Assembly: GCA_947177325.1 (NCBI GenBank)
Contig: CAMWUH010000043.1
Coordinates: 1 to 10,915 of the forward strand
From: an uncultured Bacteroidales bacterium
GTDB taxonomy: Bacteria; Bacteroidota; Bacteroidia; Bacteroidales; Muribaculaceae
Direction of reading: 5' to 3'
DNA: 10,915 nt
Numbering within the stretch: position 1 is the stretch's first letter; each line of letters begins with the position of its first letter. A program made the position numbers and the translations under genes. The notes beneath the pieces were generated by a model that saw only the letters and a program-made list of their open reading frames with translations, had not been told where the DNA came from and made no database searches. Shown here piece after piece: positions 1 to 6,178 of the stretch.

Positions 1-1034
1 GTGTAGTGGTTCATATCCTCAAGAGTCAGGCGGTCGCCAACGTTGAGGGGCTTTTCAAATGACCAATCACCGATATAGTCGCCGCTGAGGCAGGAGTTGC
101 CGCCGAGACGATAGGTGGGGAACTCGGGGTCGGGCTCCGGGAGCGCTTCGCTAACGATAGGCTTATATGGCATTTCAAGAGTGTCGGGCATGTGGCAGGC
201 AAAAGATGCGTCGATGATTGCCGTTGAAATGCCCTGATTATTGACGATATCCACCACTTCGGTTACGAGGTCGCCTGTGCGCCATGTCCAGGCTGAGCCA
301 GGTTCAAGAATTACGTGCAGATTGGGGTGTCGCTCTTTGAAGCCGCGGAGCAGGGCAATCAGATGGTCAACATCGTAGCCGTCGCGAGTCATCAGGTGAC
401 CACCACCCATGTTGACCCACTTGAGTGTAGGCAGCCATTTGCCAAACTGTGATTCAAAAGCTGTCAACACCTTTTCGAGGTCGAAAGATGACGATTCGCA
501 AAGCTGATGGAAATGAAACCCTTCAAGGCCCGCGGGTAAAGAGTCGGGGAGCATATCGGCCGTCATGCCGAAGCGTGAGCCCGGGAGAGCCGGATTATAG
601 AGGTCGGTTTCAACAACGGAGCATTGGGGATTGACGCGCAGTCCGGCAGAAACTCTGTGGGTTCCCTCAACTGAATTATGATCGGCAATCAGCGGATAGA
701 AGCGACGAAATTGGTCGAGGGAATTGAAGGTGATGTGAGTCGAGCCATCGATAAAAGGGCCGATAGTTGCGGGAGTGTAGACAGGACAATAGGCATGTAC
801 GCGATGATGGAGCTCATCGTTCCCAAGACGCATTTCATTGATTGAACTGGCGGTAGATTTCACATCATATTCGCGAAATATCGGAAAGGTACGCCACAGA
901 GCATTAGCTTTGAAAGCCATTATTATTTCAACACCGGCTTCTTTGGCCACACGGGTGATGAGGTCGAGATTGCGGCGGAGTTTTTGTTCGTAAACAATAT
1001 AATAAGGTGTGGCGAGTTGCGATTGAGTCATCAT
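1..1034 (-). CDS. nspC: Carboxynorspermidine/carboxyspermidine decarboxylase, C-terminus cut by the window edge
   Basis: A PLP-dependent, alanine-racemase-fold decarboxylase predicted to make spermidine (or norspermidine) from its carboxy form, the last step of the carboxyspermidine route of polyamine synthesis in the cytoplasm. The reading frame is open from 1034 to the left edge (344 codons; the family is usually about 375-380 residues, so some 30-40 C-terminal residues are missing). Visible marks are the likely PLP lysine K42 in IMAFKANALW, a WVNMGGGHLMT glycine loop, ILEPGSAW, the family segment CHMPDTLEMPYKP, and C315 in GGNSCLSGD, the likely active-site cysteine. The first ATG (1032-1034) overlaps the pcrA stop as TAATG; a second in-frame ATG follows at once (1029-1031), so either may be used. 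Overlap with pcrA implies cotranscription and translational reinitiation. The partner carboxyspermidine dehydrogenase is not in the window. Identity is firm; substrate preference is inferred from the family. Confidence 0.93.
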   Translation of the reverse strand, partial: MMTQSQLATPYYIVYEQKLRRNLDLITRVAKEAGVEIIMAFKANALWRTFPIFREYDVKSTASSINEMRLGNDELHHRVHAYCPVYTPATIGPFIDGSTHITFNSLDQFRRFYPLIADHNSVEGTHRVSAGLRVNPQCSVVETDLYNPALPGSRFGMTADMLPDSLPAGLEGFHFHQLCESSSFDLEKVLTAFESQFGKWLPTLKWVNMGGGHLMTRDGYDVDHLIALLRGFKERHPNLHVILEPGSAWTWRTGDLVTEVVDIVNNQGISTAIIDASFACHMPDTLEMPYKPIVSEALPEPDPEFPTYRLGGNSCLSGDYIGDWSFEKPLNVGDRLTLEDMNHY

Positions 1035-3406
1035 TATTCAATAATTTTAAAGCGCGCGAATTTGAGCAACAGCACTTTAGTGTCCATTGTCCGGAATTTC
1101 ACAATAATGCGCTCGTTGGGTTGCTGATTGTCGATTTCGATAATGGTGCCTTGGCCAAAGCGATCGTGCATCACCTTCATGCCCACGGAGAGTTCGGAGA
1201 TGTGGTGTAGAGTAAATTCGCCGCGGGAGATTGGTGCAGAGTTGGATGGTGGAGCAGGAGCGGATTTGGCGATAGAACTATTGTAGGCATCTACAGCTGA
1301 ACGGCCAGATGGTCGCGGAGCGGGAGCCGGAGAGTGGAAGGAATCGCGATATCGGTCAACGGGGTTAAACCGAGGTGTATCGCTATAGGAGTTATTGCCG
1401 AGCGGACGGCGAATAAACTGGCGGGAAATCTCGTTGATAAAGCGAGAGGGGCGGGTAATTGCCGTCTGGCCATTACGATAACGGCTCTCGGCATAGGATA
1501 TCATGCAATAGTGCTTGGCGCGGGTAATGGCTACATACATCAATCGGCGCTCCTCTTCAATCTCGGCAGCTGAGCCGCTCGACATTGCCGAGGGGAATAA
1601 TTCTTCTTCGGCCCCTACGATTATGACGTTGTTGAATTCCAGGCCTTTGGCAGCGTGGACGGTCATCAGAGTGACGCGCTCTTTCTCGCCGTCGTCGTTG
1701 TCTTTCTGGTCCTGGTCAGTTTGCAGCGACACTTGGCCCAGGTAAGCGGCAAGGGATATTGAAGAGGGGTCGTCGATCGCCTCGCCTGATTCAACTTTGG
1801 CTTGCACAAATTCTTTAACGCCGTTAAGAACTTCCTGGAGGTTTTCTTGCTTGGAGATGCTTTCGGGGGTATTGTCGGTCATCAGCGACGAAAGCAGACG
1901 AGTTTGGCGAATTATGCGGGTTGCAAGTTCGTCGGCAGCCATCCCTTCATTGTTGAGGTTGACGAATGAATCAATCAACTCACGAAAATCATCGAGCTTA
2001 CGGCGGGTGTCGGAGTTGATTTTTATCAGGTCTTTGTCAAGATTGTTGAGGACTCCCCATGCTGAAAGGCGATGTTCGAGGCCGGCGGTGATTATTTTAT
2101 TGAGTGTGGTATCGCCGATGCCTCGTGCGGGAATATTGATAATGCGGCGGAGGGCTTCGTCGTCGTCGGGGTTAACGGCAAGCCGGAAGTAGGCCACGGC
2201 ATCTTTAACCTCTTTACGTTGATAGAACGACAGGCCACCGTAGATGCGGTAGGGAATGTTTTGTTTGCGGAGTGATTCTTCAAGAATACGCGATTGTGCG
2301 TTGGTGCGATAGAGAATGGCAAAGTCCTCAAAGGAGTCGCCGGTTTCCATGCGCCGCTGCGAAATTCGGGCGGCTACTGTCACGCTTTCAACCAGGTCAC
2401 TGTAGCTCTTAACTATATCAATTGGCAGCCCGACATCGTTTTTTGAGAAAACCTGCTTGGGGATTTGCTCTTTATTTTTTTGTATCAGCGAGTTGGCAGC
2501 GTTGATGATATTTTGAGTCGAGCGATAGTTCTGCTCAAGTTTGAATATCTTCAGGTCAGGGAAGGAGTTTTTCAGATTGAGGATGTTGCGGATATTAGCG
2601 CCGCGAAAAGAGTAGATGCTTTGGGCGTCGTCGCCAACAACGCAAAAATTGTTGTCGGCATTACACAGTTGCGAAACTATGAGATGCTGGGCAAAGTTAG
2701 TATCCTGATACTCGTCGACGAGAATGTAGCGGAAGAAGTTGCGATAGTGTTCGCGCACGTCGGGGTTGTCGCGCAGCAACACGTTTGTATAATACAGTAT
2801 GTCGTCGAAGTCCATCACCGAGAGTAAATGGCATCGTTGGCGATATATGCGGTAAATCGATGCAATTTCGCCGCGGCGGGCACGGCGGTCGGCTTCCATC
2901 AGCTCGCGATTGTTGGCATACGCTTCGGGGGAAACCAAGGCGTTTTTTGCCATGGAGATGGCATTTTGCACCACATTGGGTTTATAGATTTTGTCGTCGA
3001 GATTAAGCTCTTTAATGATGAGTTTAATCAACGAGCGGGAGTCAGTGGTGTCGTAGATAGTGAAATCAGGTTTGAAGCCGATGCGGTCGGCGTTGCGACG
3101 AAGTATGCGGAGGAAAATGGAGTGGAATGTGCCCATCCAAATTTTTGAAGCCACGGCTTCGCCCACCAAATCGGTTATTCGAGAGCGCATTTCGCGGGCA
3201 GCTTTGTTGGTAAAAGTCAAAGCCAGAATGCGATATGGCTCAAAGCCGTTGTTGAGCAAATGGACTATTTTATAAGTAAGCACTCGGGTTTTGCCCGAGC
3301 CTGCTCCGGCAATGACCAGGGAAGCGCCCGAAAGATTTTCTACGGCTGCGCGTTGCTGGTCGTTGAGCTTCGACAGATAGGTATTGGAATCGATAGACGC
3401 GGTCAT
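1034..3406 (-). CDS. pcrA: UvrD/PcrA-type superfamily 1 3'-5' DNA helicase
   Basis: An ATP-driven helicase acting in nucleotide excision repair, mismatch repair and clearing of proteins from DNA. All SF1A motifs are present in order: Walker A AGAGSGKT (33-40), the motif Ia region LALTFTNKAA (61-70), DEYQD (231-235), VGDDAQSIYSFRGA (257-270), EQNYRS (291-296), TVHAAKGLEF (582-591) and RLMYVAITRAK (621-631). Residues about 665-730 form a Pro/Ser/Ala-rich linker, and about 740-790 a Tudor-like C-terminal module (GMKVMHDRFGQGTI to the end), which in PcrA/UvrD contacts RNA polymerase. The length of 790 aa is normal for Bacteroidetes. The ATG sits inside the stop of the upstream DUF4250 gene (ATGA overlap) and the TAA overlaps the nspC start. 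This fits an operon tatD-DUF4250-pcrA-nspC. PcrA and UvrD cannot be told apart from sequence alone; Rep is less likely because of the Tudor-like tail. Confidence 0.96.
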   Translation of the reverse strand: MTASIDSNTYLSKLNDQQRAAVENLSGASLVIAGAGSGKTRVLTYKIVHLLNNGFEPYRILALTFTNKAAREMRSRITDLVGEAVASKIWMGTFHSIFLRILRRNADRIGFKPDFTIYDTTDSRSLIKLIIKELNLDDKIYKPNVVQNAISMAKNALVSPEAYANNRELMEADRRARRGEIASIYRIYRQRCHLLSVMDFDDILYYTNVLLRDNPDVREHYRNFFRYILVDEYQDTNFAQHLIVSQLCNADNNFCVVGDDAQSIYSFRGANIRNILNLKNSFPDLKIFKLEQNYRSTQNIINAANSLIQKNKEQIPKQVFSKNDVGLPIDIVKSYSDLVESVTVAARISQRRMETGDSFEDFAILYRTNAQSRILEESLRKQNIPYRIYGGLSFYQRKEVKDAVAYFRLAVNPDDDEALRRIINIPARGIGDTTLNKIITAGLEHRLSAWGVLNNLDKDLIKINSDTRRKLDDFRELIDSFVNLNNEGMAADELATRIIRQTRLLSSLMTDNTPESISKQENLQEVLNGVKEFVQAKVESGEAIDDPSSISLAAYLGQVSLQTDQDQKDNDDGEKERVTLMTVHAAKGLEFNNVIIVGAEEELFPSAMSSGSAAEIEEERRLMYVAITRAKHYCMISYAESRYRNGQTAITRPSRFINEISRQFIRRPLGNNSYSDTPRFNPVDRYRDSFHSPAPAPRPSGRSAVDAYNSSIAKSAPAPPSNSAPISRGEFTLHHISELSVGMKVMHDRFGQGTIIEIDNQQPNERIIVKFRTMDTKVLLLKFARFKIIE

Positions 3407-3579
3407 GCAAATCGGTTGGTTTCAGGATTATAAACATAGCCGATGTTTCGGAGCTTGGTTTGCAACTCTTCGGTATCGATATCAAGCGATTTGCACAACT
3501 CATCGAGCGAGGCGTAATCGTCGCGCAGTTTGGTGTTGATATAACTTAGCAATATAAATGGATCGCGTGGGATGTTCAT
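3403..3579 (-). CDS. DUF4250 small protein of unknown function
   Basis: A 58-residue ORF running from ATG at 3577-3579 to TGA at 3403-3405. It starts MNIPRDPFILLSYINTKLRD and ends GYVYNPETNRFA. The pattern of a Pro-Asp-Pro-like start, LLS..NTKLRD, a short acidic helix with SLDELC and a terminal Y-x-Y-x-P-E-x-N-x-F is what I know as DUF4250, found in Bacteroidetes, Firmicutes and some Gammaproteobacteria. It has no signal peptide or membrane segment and should be cytosolic; it looks like a small helical fold, perhaps HTH-like, but no function is established to my knowledge. It begins 12 nt after tatD and its TGA overlaps the pcrA ATG (ATGA), so its translation probably sets that of the helicase. 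Codon use matches the neighbours. The ORF is surely real; any role beyond coupling to pcrA is inference. Confidence 0.9.
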   Translation of the reverse strand: MNIPRDPFILLSYINTKLRDDYASLDELCKSLDIDTEELQTKLRNIGYVYNPETNRFA

Positions 3580-3591
3580 TGCAGGAGATTA

Positions 3592-4362
3592 TTAAAGATT
3601 GAATAGCGCCGATGCGTTGTGAGTAGTTGTTTCGGCGATTTCTTCCGAGGAAAGCCCCATGGCGTTGGCCACGAAGCCGGCAGTGTGGATAATAAAAGAG
3701 GACTCGTTGCGTTTGCCGCGATGTGGCACAGGGGCAAGGTAAGGGGCATCGGTTTCAAGCACAATGCGATCAATGCCTATAGCAGGGAGCACTTCCCGAA
3801 GCTTGGAGTTTTTAAAAGTTACTATTCCGTTAATTCCGAAAAAGGCATCGGTCAGGGTTCTTATTTGTTCAACATCTTCTATCGAGCCTCCAAAGCTGTG
3901 GAAAAGGAGTTGCGGAAGTGCAGAGTTGTGGTTGCTGACTACATCGAGAACTTCCGGCAATCCCTCGCGGCAATGAATTATGACGGGGAGCTTTCGCTCC
4001 GAAGCTATTTGAAGCTGAGCATCGAGGACTTCCATTTGCTGAAGGCGGAATGTTTTGTCCCAATATAAATCGATGCCCACTTCGCCTATCGCTACCAAGC
4101 CGGGAAATCCGTTAAGCCTGTCGGTTAGAAAACCGAGTTGCTCGGCAACCGGCCGGGAGTCAACTTCAGTAGGGTGAAGGCCAATGGCTGTGCGGGTGAC
4201 TTCGGGTCGGTTGATATGAAGAGTCTCCAAGGGAGCGACGGTGGTAGCGTCGACATTGGGCAGAATCATCATGCCTATGCCGGCGTCGACGGCACGGTCA
4301 ACGGCAGCTACGGGGTTGTCAAATTCCGGCAGATAAAGATGGGTGTGGGTGTCGATTAACAT
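3592..4362 (-). CDS. tatD: TatD-family metal-dependent deoxyribonuclease
   Basis: A 256-residue amidohydrolase-fold hydrolase, full length for the family. The metal ligands expected for TatD are all present: H6 and H8 in DTHTHLYLPEFD, E94 in IGEVGIDLYWD, H130 in VIIHCRE, H155 in LLFHSFGGS and D205 in LETDAPYLAPVPHRGKRN. TatD enzymes are cytosolic, Mg/Mn-dependent 3'-5' exonucleases of single-stranded DNA and RNA, tied to repair of oxidative damage; other family members are D-aminoacyl-tRNA deacylase-like, so the substrate is uncertain. The ATG at 4360-4362 directly precedes the conserved LIDTHTH start and lies 30 nt after the polyprenyl synthase stop. The DUF4250 gene follows 12 nt downstream. 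Despite the name it has no role in Tat protein export. Position beside pcrA suggests a DNA-maintenance context, which is inference. Confidence 0.95.
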   Translation of the reverse strand: MLIDTHTHLYLPEFDNPVAAVDRAVDAGIGMMILPNVDATTVAPLETLHINRPEVTRTAIGLHPTEVDSRPVAEQLGFLTDRLNGFPGLVAIGEVGIDLYWDKTFRLQQMEVLDAQLQIASERKLPVIIHCREGLPEVLDVVSNHNSALPQLLFHSFGGSIEDVEQIRTLTDAFFGINGIVTFKNSKLREVLPAIGIDRIVLETDAPYLAPVPHRGKRNESSFIIHTAGFVANAMGLSSEEIAETTTHNASALFNL

Positions 4363-4392
4363 CAGCGTTCAACGGGCTCTTGCAGCAGGCCC

Positions 4393-5352
4393 TTATTTTT
4401 GGCGACCAACAAGATTGTTAGCGTAATCAATAAGGAAATCGAGAGCATCGCCTTTAAACACTTGGCGCGCAGCTTCGATGGCACGCTGGGTAAAGTCATC
4501 GACCATTATTGCGCCGCGTTCACGAAGTTTCAGCGAGTCGTAAACGTTTCTGACCGCTTCAATTTTAGCTTCACCCTGCAAGCCGTTATCTTCGATGGCT
4601 GCCATTTTGCCTGGAGCTTCATTAAGAGCAATGATGCGTAACAAAGTGTTTTTATCGTTAAGAATGTCGCCGCCTATAGGTTTGCCGAATGTAGCGGGAT
4701 CGCCATAGGTGTCGAGATAGTCATCGCGAAGTTGGAACGCTATGCCGAGCAGCAAGCCGTAGTCGCGCAGGTGCTCAACATTGAGTCCTTCGGCGCCCCC
4801 GATAAGCGCCCCGATAGAGCAGGCAAGGCCAAACAGGGCGCCGGTTTTGAGCGACACCATTTCTATGTATTCGCGAGGGGTAGCGTTATTGCGACCTTCG
4901 AGGTCCATGTCGAGTTGCTGCCCGTCGATAACCTTTTGGCTTTGTGCTTGAAACTCCGAGACAACCTTAACGGTCAGAGCATCGTCAGTGTTGTCAGTCA
5001 GCATATTGATCGGCATCGCCTCCATCACATCGCCAACGAGAATGGCAGTCGGGATACCCCAGCGACGCCATACGGTAGGGCGTCCGTGGCGAGTGTCGCT
5101 ATTGTCCATTATGTCGTCATGGACGAGCGTGAAGTTGTGGAACACTTCAATGGCCAATGCGCTCCGCAATGCCCGGCGTTCATCGGCACCAAAAGCGTCG
5201 GCGATGGCTAAAGCGAGCACGGGGCGGAGTCGCTTGCCGGAGCCGGCGAGGGCGTAGCGGATGGGGCGACGCAGATTTTCAACCGGTGAGGGAATGGCTA
5301 TGGTGGGGAGGGCATTGTTGATTATATCGCGGTAGGAGTCAAACGTTTTCAT
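4393..5352 (-). CDS. Trans-polyprenyl diphosphate synthase (probable short-chain, C15-C20 type)
   Basis: A 319-residue all-helical isoprenyl diphosphate synthase that condenses isopentenyl diphosphate with allylic diphosphates. It carries GSGKRLRP (37-44) for diphosphate binding, the first aspartate-rich motif DDIMD (79-83) with RHGRPT downstream, KTGALF (169-174), and the second aspartate-rich motif DDYLD (210-214) followed by GKPIGGDILNDKNT (223-236). The first motif lacks the two-residue insertion of bacterial IspA, and F74 lies five residues upstream of it, as in archaeal type-I geranylgeranyl synthases where that aromatic caps chain length. This points to a C15-C20 product rather than the long menaquinone tail, but product length is inference. 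ATG at 5350-5352 comes 67 nt after the ftsE stop. tatD follows 30 nt downstream, so this may be the first gene of the left-hand operon. Confidence 0.92.
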   Translation of the reverse strand: MKTFDSYRDIINNALPTIAIPSPVENLRRPIRYALAGSGKRLRPVLALAIADAFGADERRALRSALAIEVFHNFTLVHDDIMDNSDTRHGRPTVWRRWGIPTAILVGDVMEAMPINMLTDNTDDALTVKVVSEFQAQSQKVIDGQQLDMDLEGRNNATPREYIEMVSLKTGALFGLACSIGALIGGAEGLNVEHLRDYGLLLGIAFQLRDDYLDTYGDPATFGKPIGGDILNDKNTLLRIIALNEAPGKMAAIEDNGLQGEAKIEAVRNVYDSLKLRERGAIMVDDFTQRAIEAARQVFKGDALDFLIDYANNLVGRQK

Positions 5353-5390
5353 GATGGAGATGATTTTGTTAGGAAGGAAGATTTACGGCT

Positions 5391-5421
5391 CAAAAATTGA
5401 CGACGGAATAACGCCGGCGTC
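5391..5421 (-). terminator. Possible intrinsic terminator after ftsE
   Basis: On the minus strand an 8-bp stem with one C-T mismatch (GACGCCGG pairing with CCGTCGTC, loop CGTTATT) begins inside the ftsE stop codon and is followed by AATTTTTG. The T run is short, so termination may be partial. It would separate ftsE from the polyprenyl synthase operon. I see no convincing Bacteroidetes promoter in the remaining spacer: a TTTG in the T run has a TA 19 nt downstream, but the rest of the -7 box does not fit. Confidence 0.4.
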
Positions 5422-6100
5422 AGCCTTCAAGGAGCGATTTATCGTGGCAGCGGATGGTGCGTCCCGGATACTCCTCAACAAGCTGGAGGTTGTGAGTAGC
5501 CATAACGACGGCGGTGCCGTTGCGAGAGATTTCGCGGAGGGTGTTCAGAATTTGAGATGCAGTGTCGGGGTCAAGGTTACCGGTTGGTTCGTCGGCCAAA
5601 ATCAGTTCAGGAGAATTGAGCAGTGCGCGAGCAATTACGATGCGCTGTTGTTCACCGCCTGACAGTTCATGCGGCATTTTGTAGCTCTTGTTAAGCATCC
5701 CGACCTCTTTGAGCACTTGCTCTATGCGGGTTTCGATTTCGTCGCGATTGCGCCATCCGGTCGCTTTCAACACAAATAGCAGATTGTCGTAAACATTGCG
5801 GTCAATCAGCAATTGGAAGTCCTGAAACACGATGCCGATCTTGCGCCGAAGAAAGGGAATTTGCTTACGCTTGATATTGAGCAGGTCGTAGCCCAAGACA
5901 GTTGCGCTCCCGCTTTCAACAGGCACTTCGGCATAGATGGATTTCATTAATGAGCTTTTTCCTGACCCTACTTTGCCTACAAGGTAAAGAAATTCGCCGG
6001 GGTTGACAGTCAGATTGACGTGTTTTAGCACAACGAGTTCCTTACGGAGGATTTCAACGTCGCGATAATCTATGATTGGAGTTAATTGATTAGAGTCCAT
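5420..6100 (-). CDS. ftsE: FtsE-like cell-division ABC transporter ATPase
   Basis: A 226-residue single ABC ATPase domain. Walker A is GKVGSGKS (42-49), the Q-loop glutamine is Q93 in VFQDFQLL, the signature LSGGEQQR spans 146-153, Walker B LILADEP spans 166-172 with catalytic E171, the D-loop is NLDPDT, and the switch histidine is H203 in ATHN. The IGKVGSGKSS-type P-loop and FQDFQLL-x-DR-x-V-x-DN-L segment are typical of Bacteroidetes FtsE. FtsE binds the membrane protein FtsX, and the pair activates peptidoglycan hydrolases at the septum. No ftsX-like membrane gene is next to it here, so its partner must be encoded elsewhere. LolD, MacB and other type VII ABC ATPases are close relatives and cannot be fully excluded. 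ATG at 6098-6100 gives a sensible N-terminus; recQ ends 78 nt upstream with no clear promoter in between. Confidence 0.88.
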   Translation of the reverse strand: MDSNQLTPIIDYRDVEILRKELVVLKHVNLTVNPGEFLYLVGKVGSGKSSLMKSIYAEVPVESGSATVLGYDLLNIKRKQIPFLRRKIGIVFQDFQLLIDRNVYDNLLFVLKATGWRNRDEIETRIEQVLKEVGMLNKSYKMPHELSGGEQQRIVIARALLNSPELILADEPTGNLDPDTASQILNTLREISRNGTAVVMATHNLQLVEEYPGRTIRCHDKSLLEG

Positions 6101-6178
6101 TGATGCGGGGTGAAACTGAAATGATTAATATCAGATGAATGAGGGTCAGGGCAAATTCCACTACCGAAGCAAGCAATG

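Noticed and set aside
1797..2192. 131-aa plus-strand frame inside pcrA
   Set aside because: Antisense to conserved helicase codons, with Ser/Arg-rich composition typical of a shadow frame.
3270..3503. 77-aa minus-strand frame over the DUF4250/pcrA junction
   Set aside because: It is out of frame with DUF4250 and pcrA, which both have clear family motifs; it overlaps both and shows no recognisable protein features.
4374..4392. GGGC/GCCC hairpin between the polyprenyl synthase and tatD
   Set aside because: Only four pairs with an 11-nt loop and no T run; not a credible terminator in a 30-nt operon gap.
4732..5211. 159-aa plus-strand frame inside the polyprenyl synthase
   Set aside because: Lies antisense over both the catalytic motifs and the core of a firmly identified enzyme; no family signature.
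5366..5396. Possible promoter for the polyprenyl synthase (TTTG, 19 nt, TAACAAAA)
   Set aside because: Spacing fits but the -7 box lacks TTTG and the start site would fall almost on the ATG.
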